A DNA stretch of 64,000 nucleotides from Panorpa germanica (Eukaryota; Arthropoda; Insecta; Mecoptera; Panorpidae). Where the stretch lies: contig OY783206.1 of the NCBI GenBank assembly GCA_963678705.1, positions 19,169,807 to 19,233,806 on the forward strand, read 5' to 3'. The position numbers and the translations under genes are program-made. Below are positions 1 to 15,700 of this stretch, one piece after another (position 1 is the stretch's first letter; every line of letters starts with the position of its first letter). The notes below the pieces were generated by a model, which made no database searches, was not told where the DNA came from, and saw nothing but the letters and a program-made list of their open reading frames with translations.

Positions 1-347
1 CTGTCGGGTCCTCTTTATGACTGAAATCAACTGAAATTGACTGAAATTAAGCATAACATTTTACGATACTGTTAAGGATTATAAAAAAAAATAAGTCAGT
101 TAACTAGATATATTAAAAGTTGTAAAATGACATATTCTATCGAATAAAAATTATGTAATATTTATATAATATTTGTGTTTTAATATAAATACAAAAGAAA
201 TATATTTAGAGTGTAGCGGAACGTTTTATTACGTAAAGAGAACATTATTAAAATAATAGTTATTTTAAAGCACATTGCAAAATTATACAAACAAACATAA
301 AACATCGTATAAATCTGGAAATTAATATTTTTTGATTGATTTTATAG

Positions 348-795
348 GGGAAGTCGAACTAGAGAATTTACCATTAAGAAAGGATGCCCTACGATCACTG
401 GGGCTACCTTTACAGGTTCGAGCTGGTTTTATTGGCCGAGTTCGACTCCAGGTTCCAGTTCGACAATTTAGATCAGCTCCATGGGTGATTTTAATTGAGC
501 AATTAAATCTAGTTGCTGGACCAATAAATTTAGACGAGGTAATTAAAAAATAATTTAAAATATTATTTCTAGATATTAAATATAAATTTGTAACTATTTT
601 CAGTGGGATGCTGATTTTGAACATAATACTGCATTAGAATTGAAATTAAGTGCATTAGAATCGATAGAAACGCGATGGAGAGGTGAACGAGAAAATGACG
701 GGGCTACAGGAGGCCCTGGATATTATGCCTCTAGTTATTCATCATGGGTTAACTACGGGACTGGTTTAGTTACAGGAATAATTGAAAATTTACAA
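348..795 (+). CDS. Vps13D: Vps13D exons encoding the N-terminal chorein region
   Basis: Two exons (348-538, 604-795) encode the start of the chorein/VPS13 N-terminal module that caps the lipid-conducting groove. Visible hallmarks are VELENLPLRKDAL and AGFIGRVRLQVP, then a tryptophan-rich stretch ending GIIENLQ that runs into LKIRDVHIRYED in the next exon (1552). These match the VPS13 family consensus closely. The first base of exon 348 completes a split glycine codon, so an upstream exon must supply the first 30 or so residues and the start codon. Confidence 0.93.
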
Positions 796-3700
796 GTAAT
801 GATTTCACTATGTTAATAATTATAAAAAAAATAACTAAATGGGCTTGTGTCCTCATTTTTTAGTGGTCGATTTTTCAATTGTTGATTGATATTGATGTGA
901 ATAAATGTGTATTGGCGTGTTTATTGTATTAAATATCAGCGCTAAAAATGGTCGGTCATATTTTTATGACGTGAAATGCATTTTAACGTCAGTTATTTGT
1001 TGAGTAGGTTAGTGCTGTGGTAATCTTCTGTAGCTGTTGGTAGTCGAATAATCAAGTCAAATCAAAGAATAATAAGTTTTTATTTTATTTAACCCTGCTA
1101 AGGTAGACATAATATTGGAATTTGAGTGTTCCTTGAAATAGCTGTAAATAATATTTGATATTTTGATATATATATTCATATAGCAGAGATTTATGAGCTG
1201 TAAGGTTGGTAACCTTACACAAGGATTGTGATGTCACATGCACTTGGAATGTGTACAACGTTGAATCCCTTTAATAATTAAAGAGACAAAATTACTTTTT
1301 TAATTGTTAATATCTCTTAACATATAAGGAGTTATTAAAATATAATTGAACATTTGAGGTTGTAGTAACCCACTTTATCAATATATAGTACAGTTTTATA
1401 GAAATTAAGACATAGGACACAAGACCATTTAATAGATTAGGTTCAAAACCCAGAATTGAGGCTGGAAAATAAACTTGTCTGATAGTTTGAGTGTTCTGAT
1501 ATTATTTGCTACCCTCAATTTTAGACTATTAATGCGTTCTAATTGTTCCAGCTCAAAATTCGAGATGTACACATTCGTTATGAAGATAACATATCTATAC
1601 CCGGTCAAATTTTCGCCTGCGGTATCACTTTTGGAGCTCTTACTGCTCAAGGCTCTCCTAATGTATCTGTTGGAACAAGTTCTAAAATATTTGAGCTGCA
1701 AAATCTAACAGTGTACTGGGACGCTTTGGAACCCCATGATTTACTTGGAGAATTGTCTCTTGGTGATTTAGCTGTATGTATCTTTTTTTTTTAAAAGGTT
1801 GCTATGTTTATTTGTTTGAATCTTTAATAAATTTAATTTTATATTTTAGATTGCAATGAGTAAGAAGCAGTCTCATCAATATATTCTTCAACCTGTCGGA
1901 GGCCGAGCTCAATTAACAAGAGACCGAAGTGAAATTCCGCAATCTTCTAGAGTAAAACCTCGTCTCGTTTGTGATTTAACTCTTGATATGGTTCCACTAT
2001 CGTTAATAGATGTAAGTAAATTAAAATACCAACTAAATTTCTATAAAATTGTTGTAATATATAAATATAGTAAAAAGTTTATTTAACACAAGAAAATGTA
2101 ATTGTTCTATAATATTTTACGTAACAAAGGACATCAATTACGTTTTCCTACGTTAAAGAATCTTTTTATGCAAGTTTATATTATGTCCCTCTAAACACAA
2201 AACGTAAACTATTGTATTATTTTTTACGTAACGTTACATTTTGTTATGTATCGACATTAAACTTACGTAATTGTATTATTTTTAAATATTAACATGTATC
2301 TTTTCAGTGGCAATATGAACAAATGGTTGTCTGTAGTCAAGGATTGGAAAATATAGCTAGAATTAGAAAATTCCGTGAAAATCGACCGTCAGTTAATGTA
2401 AATGAGGATCCTAAAGCTTGGTGGAAATATGCATTAACTTGTCAAGGTAATTTATTTATTTTTTAAAAGATTTGCAGCTGAAATAACTGAATTAAAAAGG
2501 AATTGCTCGCGTTGCAGTGGCATATTTCTCAACACTGAATTATAACTGTAGAGTAATTGTTGAGCAACTGTGCGTAACATGTGGATGAGGGTTAAGAACT
2601 TGTGTGACATAATATATGAATGATCCCTAAAAGAAAAATATAAAAACTTATCTTTTGTTTAGGTTTTAGTTTTTTCAAACGTCCTACCTGGGGTAGTTGC
2701 CTTCGAAGAGCTAGAAATAATGTCAAATACGTTGAAATTTCCTCCAAATTATTACTAGCTCCTTCATCGTCATTAACAGCCGAACAAAAGGAGGTCAAAG
2801 AATTAATGGAAAACGAATTAAACTTCGAGGAATTAAAAATACTGAGACAGGTTCATATTTACATGTAAATCACATAAAAGCTCTATAAGTATAATCAATA
2901 ATAATCTTTTTTTTTTATATAGATCGCAATGGATTCGATACCAAAACCAGCAAAAGCAACAGTTGAATATAACCAAGGACGTAGCATGTTATTCCATTAT
3001 TTCCCACAATGGTGGGGCTGGTATTCAGGAAGTAAAGCAACAAGTCCTACAAATCAAAATCAAATACAACCTGATTCTAATACTAGTGAACTAGAAACTG
3101 AAATATTAGATGCACTTGCTGATACAGTGCAGGATAGTACCAGGTTGAAACAAGATTCCGTTTTGGGGCAATTCAATTTCACATTAAAACGGGGCACTTT
3201 TAATGTTTGCATGGGAGAACCCTTCAAAGAAAGGTAATAACTGATAGAACAATATTTAGCAATTTTTTAAATTATCCACACCTTTTGTTTTGAAAGTTGT
3301 AAAATAACTAGTGCATTTTTGTATGTTTTATGAAGATTGTTGTATTTTTTATACCACTTTTTCTTTACAAATTGACATTATTAACGATTTAAGTTGAAAT
3401 TTCAAATTGGAGGTTAAAAATAAAATAAAAGTGTTTCATGTACTAATGAAAATGGAGTCATATTTCACATTTATTGGTCAACCTTTAACCAATAAAATTG
3501 TCTATTTCTTAATTAAAAGTGGTACAATGAATATTACGTACTGATTTGTTCATGTTTTGACTATATTAAAAGCGCCATACGAAACTACCGTAGTTTTTGT
3601 ACATGTTTAAAAACAAAAGGTAGATAATTATCCAATAATGTTTTTTATAACTACTACTATTTTAAAATTACTTACGTACTAGTTTGCCTATGTTGGAACT

Positions 3701-6700
3701 ACACTTCGAATCTGTTCACGTTTTGTTTGAAACACGACCTAGGCTTGGATCTTATCAACTACAACTTGCACTAGGAGGTTTATCAATTCAAGACCGAGTA
3801 ACCAAAAACTCTGTATTTCCTACACTAGTATGTCCACAGGTAAACCACACTTTATTTTCACACAATTTTAATGCTTAAAATATAACCTGTCAAAGAAAAC
3901 ACTTGTAACTCGTTCTGGAATTGACACTACAAGACAATTAAAAACGTTTAATTATATACATATTTAATAAAATAAACACGCTAATACACATTTATTAACA
4001 TCAATTTCAAACCACAATTGGAAAATCGACCACTAAACTAACCACTAAAATGAGGACACAAGCCCATTAGTACTTTTACAGGTTGCAACAGGTTAAATTG
4101 AACCTGCTACGAAGTAAACTTTGTAATGCTGTTTATGAAATCGTTTGACACTCAAATATGTGTATTATATGTTATATCCGGCATTAAATAAATAATTTAT
4201 ATATAAATTATAAACTTTAATGAATATTTGCAATGTTAATTTTGAAATCGCAAACACTCGAGCAATAGCTACTTACTTTACTGCTCCAAAAGTATGTCTA
4301 CTTCCGCCATGCCATCAAATTTTCGAACTGAATTGACATCTATGACGAAATTTTAAATTTAAATTATAACACTATTTCATGCAGCTTTTTAATTGTCTTT
4401 TTTTAATATTTAGGGTAGAGAAGGTGCACCATTATCAAGAGTTAGACCACCACAGGTTCCTCGTCCTACGAGGAGTTCGTTGTCGAATTTATTATATCCA
4501 GAACGAGCTTCGTCATCTACGACACCTAGTGAACCATTATTTCAATTATGCTATGAAATTAAACCATTAACGTATAATACTGATTATAGGTATATTGTTA
4601 TTATTTAGTTTTCTTTAAATGTAATTATCGATGCCAGGAAGTCCACCAAATATATTTTATTTTATAGATTAAGCGTAAAAACACAAGCTCTGGATGTTGT
4701 ATACAATCCAGGTGCTGTTCAATGGTTAATAGATTTCTTATCTAGACCTCACCAGACAACTTCAACCCGTAGGAAAATAGAAAATATGAAAATGAGGACA
4801 AAAATGGAATTAATTAAAAATTGGGAACATATTCTAGAAGGAGATTTGGTTAGTAACAATTTAAGAACAATATAAAGTTGTATTTTTGTATTTTCTTTAA
4901 TTATTTCTTAATTTTTATCAGAGTGATAGAAAATCTTGGTGCTTGGAGTTAGATATTTCTGCTCCACAAATTATTTTTCTTGAAAATTTTACTGATCGAA
5001 GTGGTAGCGTTGTCGTGCTTGATTTTGGAAGACTTCTTTTAACAAATAATCAACAGGAAGATAAAAATGTAACTCTCGAAAAACAGAGAAGTGAAAATGA
5101 TCTCAGATTGTCTCAGAAAGATAGTGAAGATGATGGTATAATAATAATTATATATAAAATATTTATTTAACAACGTTTTAATAATCATTCTTCTGTAGAA
5201 ATGTTTATGACTCCATGCTCGACACCTCCAGGAAGTGAAGCAAGTGCTTCTGATTCGCCGACGTTATCGAATGCAACTCTAAATGATGTAACAATAACGG
5301 AAATACCTGAACAGAAAGCTGGACCAAGTCAAGGAGCGCTTCTACAGAAAATATATGACAGGTAAGAAGATTTGTGACATTGTTGTTTAAAAATCCATAT
5401 TTTGTTTATATATTTTGTTGTGTTTTCAGGTATTCAGTAGAACTATGTGATCTGCAGGTCTTGGTAGGTCGGGCAAGAGACAACTGGAGTTTCGCACATG
5501 CAAAGGGAACATCAATTCTTCATGTTTTAGATCGCTTTAATATATCTTTAAAGGTACTCTCACGAAATGTCACATCCGGTATACCCGTATGGTAAATCAT
5601 TCAATTATTTATGAGTATTATTAAATATATTTTTGTTAAATTTACAGATAGAGCGACGATTGGTTCATACTATTGACCCCCAGTATCCTAGTTTGTTAGT
5701 TTCTGGAATATTACCCAGACTAGTCGTTCATTTAGCTGAACAAAAAGTTGCAGCTCTTAGAACATTAATAGATATCATTGGAACTAAACCAAAACATTCA
5801 CCATTTAGGTAAATACTAATATTTGAGTATTAAATATACAAAATGATTAATATTTTAACTAATTTTAGAAGTCCTACATCAGAGTCGTTATTAGTTAACG
5901 AACCTCCACTTGAATTAACAAAATCACTTCCTGATCACTTGGAAAGTAGTAAAGATACTGCAGCGAAATTATTTACGTTGCAGTTTTCGGTAGAGCAGCT
6001 AGCACTGGAGGTACTTAATAGTATACGAGTATATTTAATGTTTCTTGCATTAGGTCTGACACATTCCTTCACATTTCTTCAACTGTTACCTCTTCCCCGC
6101 ATATCCTGCTTCCACTCTCTTTACTTCCCAGTCTGAACTTTGCGAGCATCATGTAACTCCTCGTCCACAATCGTTTATACCTCGTATTGCATATGTTGTA
6201 CATTTTATAAAGCTATTAGTTCATCTAGCATCTTAATAATTCAAATTTTAGGTACAAAGTCGTGGTAGAAGTGTTGCAGAGTTGCAAGTAACAGGCGTTC
6301 GATTAGGTTTTACGCAAAATCAAAAAGAAACGCAGGCTACTTTATTAGTACATAGTTTGTTATTAGTAGATGCATTGCAAACTTTTGGGCCAGATTTTGA
6401 GCTACTGGTAGCTAGCCATAAGCATGTAGGTATGGATTCAGTTTCCGGAAGTTTAAGAGATAGTGAACCATGCTCGCCAACTTCTCCTGCGAGTCCAGAT
6501 CCGTTGCAAATTCCTAGAAGAGCAACTAGTCCACATCAGTTATCGCAGGCGTTATCTAGCTTGCAACGAGGTATGTCCAAGTATTTAGATGCCTCACTGG
6601 AAATATTTCATGAATTTTAAATTAAAAATTATAATTTTTGTAGCTGTATCCCCTACATGGCCTTTAAATGAGGCGGGCCCCATGCGAGATATGGAAGCCC

Positions 6701-9700
6701 TAATCACGGTTGAAGTTCTTCTGGTGACTCCTACGGAAGGCGATGAGAAAATTCAAGTAGCTAATATACAATTTAATACTTTGGATATAATAGGTGAACA
6801 CTGAGAATTATTATATGCTGATATTTTAGGAAAAATATGTAATTTCCTTGTTTTCTTTTGTAGCAAATCAAGAAACAATTGTAGAATTAATGGGATTCGC
6901 AAAAAGAATTTTTCCAGAGTTTAAGTCTGCACCAAAAACCGACTACAAATCAACAAATTTAGATGGAAGCCGAAGACAAAATGTAAAAGAACCTTTCGAA
7001 GGAAATAACGATTCAATAACTTCGGAGAGTTTATCAGAACGAACTAGAACAGAAATTACGTTCGATTTTCATCGATTAAATGTTTTGGTGCTGCGCGCTA
7101 TTTTAAAAGATGGTGTAATGTCAGGCAGAAAGGTTGCAACTGCTACCATGTCTGAAGCACGGATACAGTCAACAATTGGATCATCTGTAACTGTAAAAGG
7201 TTCATTAGGAGGACTCCAGGTGTTAGATTTAACTCCAGCAGGTGCAATGCATCAGCGGGTTTTAAGTGTTGGTAAAGATCCTCTTACAGAACCACCTAGA
7301 CCTCCAGCGGATTTACTGCAAACGTTAACTTCTGAGATATACACGCTACAATGCAATCAAAATCCAAATGAGACTGAAACACAAGCTCTTTCTTTCTACA
7401 TAAATCGCGATTTAGAAGACCAAAGCGCTTTGGAGGTGCAGCTGAGAATGGCGTCCGTTTGGTACACACATTCACCACATCTTTTAGTTGAACTCGAACG
7501 ATGTGCTACCGAATTTCAAACATATATTTCAAACCTAGCGAAAAATATAAAGGCCAGAGCTACTGGAATGGCGATCGGGCTTGTCCAAGCTCGTTTAGAC
7601 ACCATAAATGTAGTAAATGATAACAGCTATTCACCGTGGAAGAAACATTCAGTAAGTTATGACACAACAACACCACCCATTCGAAAGGAAACCGTTAAAA
7701 TGAGAGTTAAAATTGATATTACCCTAGACACACCCGTTGTCGTTTTACCACGTTCTGCTCAAAGTACCAAAGTATTTGTAGCACATTTAGGAAAAATTTC
7801 TGTTAATAATAATAAAGAATATAATTACGAACACGATAATTATATTGATGTTAATTTAAAAGATGAATTAACCAGAGTAAACACAGATTTCGAAACCTAT
7901 GTCATAGATATCCGAGACATGAATCTTTATTCATTGGATACAGCGAGTCGAAGAGGTTTCAGCTTTTCTGGGGCACTGTCAAGAGCTCAACAACTTTATA
8001 ATTCAGAAGGAGGGCAACCTGTCTTACATGACACAGCAATTCATCTCGAATTTTCCAGAGAACCTTCTGATAATCTCGTAGAAATCGATGAGATTGATTA
8101 TGTACAGAGTTATCGGGATTGCTTGCAGATTAAGGGGTCCGTCGTCAGTAATTTAAGGGTTTCATTAAGTAGGGAACAATATGAACAATTACTAGATACT
8201 GTTGATAACATAACAACGCGGAGCAGTGATATTTCAGAGCCCAAAAGGAAAGCGGAAGATGCATATGACTTAAACCGAGTTGATATAGATACAGGGCAGG
8301 GTACGAACTTTGACATTAAGGCAGATTTCGAGTTACCTTGTTTAACTTTAGAACTCAGGGGCAATTTAGGAACCGGAAATCAAGGATTAGTCGAAATTTC
8401 TTTGAGAGACTTTAAATTAAATTACGAAAAAAGTAATTTATACGAGACAAATATTCAAGTTTCGCTGCGCTCTCTGTTAATGGAAGATTTATTAAAAGAG
8501 CCTGATAGCAAACATAGATACATGGTTGTTTCCAGCCCCGAAATTTCAACAAATTGGGGAAACTTTATATCAAAATCTTGTCCAAATTTAGTACGATCAA
8601 GCTGGCCGCAAGAAACCTTCCGTGGCAGTTTACCAGACCATTTAAAAACAGAGAATATTTTTGGTAATAATTTAAAAACTTGTGGACTGTGTCCCGGAAC
8701 GCCTCCACCATCTCCCAGACATGATTTATCCAAAGTTCGGATGGATACTTTAGTGAGGATATCAGCATTATTAGTAGACCCAACTGTCCCGGAATTTGAG
8801 AGCAAATATAATTCATTAAGGAAGACCATCTCAGTTGATTTCAATAGCTTGGATATGGTAGTTGGGATAGAAAGTTGGCTCGTTGTTTTAGATTTCTTCG
8901 GTTTATCCGATGATAATTCGGGGGAAACTGAACTTAAAGAAGAAGATTTGTCTCAGGTTGTTCCCAAAATTGGTAAAAGCGAGATTGAAATTGATGTACG
9001 TTCCCTGACACTAGTTTTAACGAGGCCTGGACAAGAATTAGCGAAGGCCAACATATCTTTAGCAAGGGTTACGGTAAATACCGATGGCACCACAAGGACA
9101 ATCGAAGGTCATTTAGGTTCCATGTCTCTACTAGATCTTACAGCACATGGGGCCTTGTACAGAGAAAGATTCGCAACTGCCGGTAAAGAAGCGTTCAATT
9201 TTACCTACGTAACATACGATATAACAAATGGAAAACAAAAATTAAGTGATTCGAAAGATTCGAAACGAGATATCAATCGAAATAAAGAAATAAAAAGTCG
9301 GGAATATAGTTCTAGTTTACGACTACAGATGTCTTCGGTGAGATACGTCCACACGAAGAGATTCTTAACAGAAATTCAATCATTTTTCGGACATTTTTCG
9401 AGATTACAAAATATTATGAGTAAGTTGAAATCTAGTTCGAAAAATGATTCTCCGAAAGTTTATAAAACACCTTCCAAATTGTATTTGGATATCAGAGCTG
9501 GATCCCCAGTTATTTTGCTTCCTGTTAGCACACGTTCGGAACATTTTCTAGTTGGCGATCTTGGTGAATTAACTATAAAGAACAAGTTTTTAAGATCAGA
9601 TGAACCAGGAACTATAACTTCGCGGAAGGATGTTAACGGTAAGACTTTTTAAATAAAATATGTAATGGGCCATTTGTTGGTTTTTTAAATTCGCTGTTAA

Positions 9701-12700
9701 AGCTGCACCTTGGAATATTTTGAAATAATTGTTGCTTTGTTCAAGAGAGTACACATTCTACTTATTTCTGAAAGAAAGAATCAGTTAAATAGTTTTCGCG
9801 GCTAGTTTGGCGGTAACCCAATTTTCTAGTACATTATCAATTGTTTGTGGGTCTATTTCACGAATAGATCGATTGATGTTTAGATTACGTGCGTCAATTA
9901 TTAGTAGATCGGTGGAGAAACAACGGTAAATTAACATTTCTCCATAAAATTCCAAATCGCAGCTGTGCGATGACCAATTACAATTCTGTCAATATGTCAA
10001 GCGCGTTATTCACTCCAAAAAGAAACCGGCGGATAACTCAAATATATTATTAGTTTTGGTTTAAGGAAATTTTTCATTTGTGCTTCTATATTTTAGGTCC
10101 AGTTGAACATTTGGATGTGATGATGGTGAATTTAGTGAACACAGATATTTTCACTGGGATGAGAGATACAGGCAAGATATCTAAATCAAATCGAGAAGAA
10201 TCTGGAATAAATCTGGTAGGATTTAAAATGATACGTCTTGGTTCGTCACTACTCCCTGATAAATGCCATTTGGAAATACAAATTGAGAGAAATATCGATT
10301 CTGGATATTCTCATAATGGTAAATATATTTATTTATTTATTTGCCTCGACTTTTATTCGTCATAGCCATCATCAAACATTTTTTTTACATATTTCACATT
10401 TTCTAATTTTATTTTACAAATTTCTAAATATTTAAATAGTTCACTAATTAATTTTGAATCACTTAACAAAAATTTAGTATTAACAGGAAAAGTTTTAATC
10501 ACATCTAATACTTCACTATTTAATTTTGATCTTTCTAAACTATAATTTATGCATTCAAATATAATATGATCCAAAGTTCCTTCTTCACCACATTGACTCA
10601 TCTATCGTCAAATTTAATATTAATTTTGTACAGGTGAGCTGGAGTTTTGCAATGATTACTTTTGATTTTGATTATAGTTGATATAATTTTGCGGGACTCA
10701 TTTCTAAACCATCTCTTCTTACTTAAATTTGGATGTAACATATAATAATCTCTTCCCTTTAACTGACTTTTGTTAATGAAATCTTGGTTTCTCAAATTGA
10801 AGTTTAACTTTTTGATTATATTAAAAAATTTATATGAAGGTAATTTCACTTTCATCTTAATTTCCAAATTTATTGATTCCTTTGCCAATTTGTACGCAAT
10901 TTCATTTCCTCTTATTCCACTATGTCCTGGTATTCACATAAATTTTATGGTATTATTTTTATTGATTATATTGAAATACAGCTCCTTAATTTTGTATGTC
11001 AAAATATCATTATTTGATTTGTAATCATTAGAATTTAAATTTTTTTAAAATACTTAAAGAATCCGTTATTATCATAATTTTATTATTGTTCATATTTTCA
11101 TTAATTTCCAATGCTTTTAATATTGCTAATTTTTCTCCAGTATAAGAGCAAACTTTGTTATTTAATTTAAATTTATCATATAATAAATGTATTTGTTCAT
11201 ATATAGCAAATCCTGCTTTATTTCTTTCTAAATCAATGGATGCATCTGTATATATTATTTTCGCAAAATTTGTATTAAATTGATGCATTAGGTTTAAAAA
11301 ATTGTCCTTATTTATTGCATTACTAAATGTTTTTGATAATAATATATAATTAATATATAATAAAAATATTTAATAAAAAAGTTACCACACAAAAACTCTC
11401 TAAATCAGGCCTCCCTTGGTTCCTGTCTCGTTGGCAAGTGTAAAACAACCAAGCTGTATATCTTTATCCAACAGTAATTAATTTGTTTTCTTTCAGTTGC
11501 TGATTTGTCAGTGCAGTTAACATTATCAAGATTGGCAGCTGCATTAGATTTAGAACAGTATAAATTAATCCGTGGCTTACTTATGTACAATTTAGGCGAA
11601 TGTGTTACGGATTTGACACCTGTGGATATTGTACGTTATGAAGGACAAGAAGAAATGGTATGATAATAAATATTACATATGTTTAATGGTATATACCATA
11701 TTGCAACCATTTTTTAATCAAATTATTTTTTTAAGCCAACTGAGGGTCACCTATGGACATTAAGTTGCATTAGAATGCATCTTGATAATGTGTCTTTAGA
11801 CCTAGAAATTAATCCTGGAGAACCTTTAGCTTGCATCAATTTTATAAAGTCTCGACTGACTGTCGAAATATATTCAGATAATACTCAAGATATTGATTTG
11901 GTTTCGCAAGTAAGTACAATTTAATGACGTTTGTTTCGTTACGGTTTGATCATGATCGTTTTTGCTTGATGTTAAAGAAAAAATAACACTGACAAAACTA
12001 TTTGCGGAAAGCGATATTACTTTCTTTGCCACCAGAATATAAATTTGAAGTTGTATTGCTTATTAATTTTTAGGAAATTTTAATCAACGACACCAGGTAT
12101 CGTCACAAAGCAGCTAATAACAGATGCAACGTTTTCTCTAAGGTTTTACAGCCCATCAACTTTCAATCTGGAGCGAATTTAGTTCAAGTAGAAGTGCATT
12201 CTAGGTAAGAAACCAATCCCAACACTCTTATTATAAACATTTCTATAAAATAGAATTATTTTACGATGTTTTTCTTACTCTCGTAACCTGTTGCCATCCT
12301 TTACTTTTAACTTAAACATCATCCACTAGATTACACCGATTTTTATTACAAATATTAATTGATTCTTTTAATTGTTCCAGAAAACGACGCGATAGTTCAA
12401 AATTCACAATTCTCCTCAACAATATGCGATTAATGGCGATTTTGGATTGGTTAGAAGCTGCGAGAGATTACCTTCTGCAAAGTGAGACCCCCCCTGATTC
12501 AACACCAAGTCCTTTACGGGCGCAAGGGGGCGATATAAGCTACCCCATCGAATTAAAATTAAATATTACTGATTCTGAGTTAGTCTTCGTGGAAGATGCC
12601 TCTCAGAATGACACAAATGCTGTGATTTTGAAGGTATTGGATTATTTTGGGGAAAAATATAGTTGTGGAGCATTGCGGAGATAACTGCTTTCTTCTTTAG

Positions 12701-15700
12701 AGCACCAGTGTTGTTTCTTACCGCCCTGGATCAAATCGACCCCTTTCTGTTAATTTAAATCAATTGGAACTGTTCTCTTGTGTTTTGGGGATGGAAGATG
12801 ATTCTGCTTTGTCCATTATTGACCCGGTTACTGTCCAAGCAGACCTGAACCATCAGGGTCTTTTAGAGGTAAATATAAAGTAGAAGACAATTTTAATTAT
12901 TAAAGGATCAACGTTATAGAAAATTCTAAAATATGGTACATAACATCCGACGATTTGCCATCTCTTTTATACAACAGAGATGCATACGAATGTGTGTGCA
13001 ATACGCCATTTACTACTAACAGCTGCTTTGAGTATTCCATCAAGTATTATATTACGAATGTTGTGAAAAACGACCGAAAAAAAAGACCTACTGAACGGTT
13101 TGAATCCCAAATAAATAATATTTAGCTCTGTATGTCATTTTCTGCGGTGATAAAATTTCTCCCCCTGAATAATGGAACCCTGTGACCCTTATAATTACTT
13201 TGTCATTGATTTCCATTTAATATATATTTTATTTTAGATTCAATTGAACCTTTTAAGTGTAAGATTGTCCTATCACGATGTAAGGATGTTCTCACAAATG
13301 CTGAGGTCACTTCCTGGACAAACTCTTGGTGCTAGAAACAGCAAAAACCCTCTAAGCCCTCCAGCTAATACAAAAAGTAAGTTTTTGTTTATCAATGTCG
13401 AATATTTATCAATTAGGTTGTAATCCACGTTTTCTTTATTCTAGATCAAATTTCGAAGTTAGTTGCACTTGGATTCGATCGAGAGGACTGCATTTCTGCA
13501 TTGGAGAAATGTCAGTATCAGCTAGACGAAGCTGCACTTTGGTTAACCAAAAATGCGGAACACCAAAAAAGCCCTGGGTCCGGATCTGGTATACAGATGA
13601 CGCAGTCTAGTATTAATGTTAATGCCCTAGAGGTCAGTCAACAGAGGAACATCTGTTTTAAATGAGATGATACCATTTATAATTAAAATATCTTTTTAAT
13701 TATTGAAGTTAAATTACTTTTTATTTCTGCATAATATTAACACAATTCATAACATTACATATTGTATTTATTTTTACAGATAAAAGCAAACTGCTTATCA
13801 ATTTGTGTGATTGACGATTGCCGCGATTCTGACGTCCCTTTGCTCGAGTTATCACTCTCTGATTTAACATACCAACAAGATCTCGGTCGTCTTCAGCAGT
13901 CTGATACTCCAGATTTATCTCCAAGTCACACCAGCGTCCACCAAGCTATCAGCAACATGCAAAATGACCTCACCCAACTAGCAATACCAAAATTAACTCA
14001 AATTGTTAATGAAAAGTTTATTGTTAAAAATTCGAAAACGGATTTAGCGCTGCTGCAAAAAAGTTTTAATGGGTATGGATCCAGTCGGGAGGAAACTGCA
14101 TCTGTGGATAGCACAGGAAGTGAGATACAAGGGCAGGGGGTGCATCTGCAGGCCATCTTAGCTAGTGACTATTATAATAGGACCTTGTCTGGCTGGGAAC
14201 CGTTTATAGAGCCTTGGAAGTAAGTATACAATAGGGGATTATCCTTTAAATTATTTAATGTGACAAATTGGCGGAAAGACGCGCTGTTTTTTCGCAATAT
14301 CTCCTTACCACGGCGTCCTACGTTAAAAATAGTTATTATCAATCTTATAGAGGAGGACTCAGTTTCCTACAACTTGTGCATACAACATTTTTTTGTATGT
14401 TTGATAGATATGGAGATGCACTACTGTAAAGTAGAGCACTTGACCGACATTCAACAACGAGTGCATGCACAATTTTGTCCATATCTCTTAAACCCATTAC
14501 AATATCTAAACTTATCATATATCATTTGAAAGGATTTTTAACGTTCTACAACTTTTATTTCAATATTTTTTTAATAAAATAAATTGTTTACATATAAATC
14601 GTATGGCCAGAAATTTAATTTTATTTTTAGTTATATATTCAAGTTTTTTTTTAATTTTCAGATGTGAGGTGGGTTGGAAATATGGCTTAACTTCCGCTCT
14701 GACTAAAGACCGTCTCCAGGTGCAAGTGAAGAGTCAAAATGTTTTAAATTTGAATGTCACAAGTACTTTGCTTGAACTTTATGAGACAGTGCGAAAAAAT
14801 TGGACTCAAGATTATTACAGCCAGTCAAACACAACAGGTAGTTGATTGTCTCTACCCTTAGTTCCCTTGGAGCCTTTGATGTAGGACAGTATTTTAATTT
14901 TTGCGTAAACTGTACCTAATATATGTAAGCTTTTATATACATACTAGAGTTTACCCCCGTCGCAATGCGACGTCCTTTTGTCGTGTATGATTTGAATCCA
15001 ATAAAATAATTCGTAATTACATTTCATATTTAACTCTATTTTTAAATTGAAATAAATAAACTCGCACACATATACATTAACACATATAAATTGACTAAAA
15101 AAATATATTTTTTTATCAAAATAAAAAATATTTTCAATTTATGCGTTATTCGTAAATAACTTACCAAGGTCAGCCTATATACAAAATTTCAACTTTCTAC
15201 CACAATTTTTACTCTCAGCAAATACTGCCCCCAATAAATTTTTTTATTAATAATATACTTAATTATTCTAGAATCCAGAATATGAACTTTCTCCAAAGTT
15301 CCCTACCAGGCCCAATTTCTAATTTTTGAGGAATGCAAAATTTCATATTAATAATTATACAGCAAAAAAGAGCCCAACTTTTTTCCAGTTTTTTCAAAAT
15401 TACGGGTTTCCAGGAAATTCAGGGAAAAATCCAGTGATGCCAAAAGTCTTAGAATTTTTTTCTCTACAGAATAGGGAATTTTATATAGACTAAATACAAT
15501 CAGTGGGTTGAGAAAACACTGTTTTAAGAAAATATTCTACTTCAAACCATTATATCTTTTTAAATAACTGGTCATATAATCCGAAAGAACACTCAAAACT
15601 TTTCTAATTTATTTCTCTACAACATATCGGTTTTTTTAATAAAATACTGTAGAACCGTTCTCGAGATATCCTTTAGGAAATTCAGGGGAAAATCCGAGGA

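Noticed and set aside
8455-8844. 129-codon minus-strand frame
   Set aside because: Antisense to the giant Vps13D exon, whose codon pattern and family conservation explain it.
11290-11375. Identical 5' truncation points in both RNase H retro-copies
   Set aside because: Copy 2 ends at AACCTAATGCATCAA, but copy 1 continues in frame for about 90 bases further, so the truncations differ.
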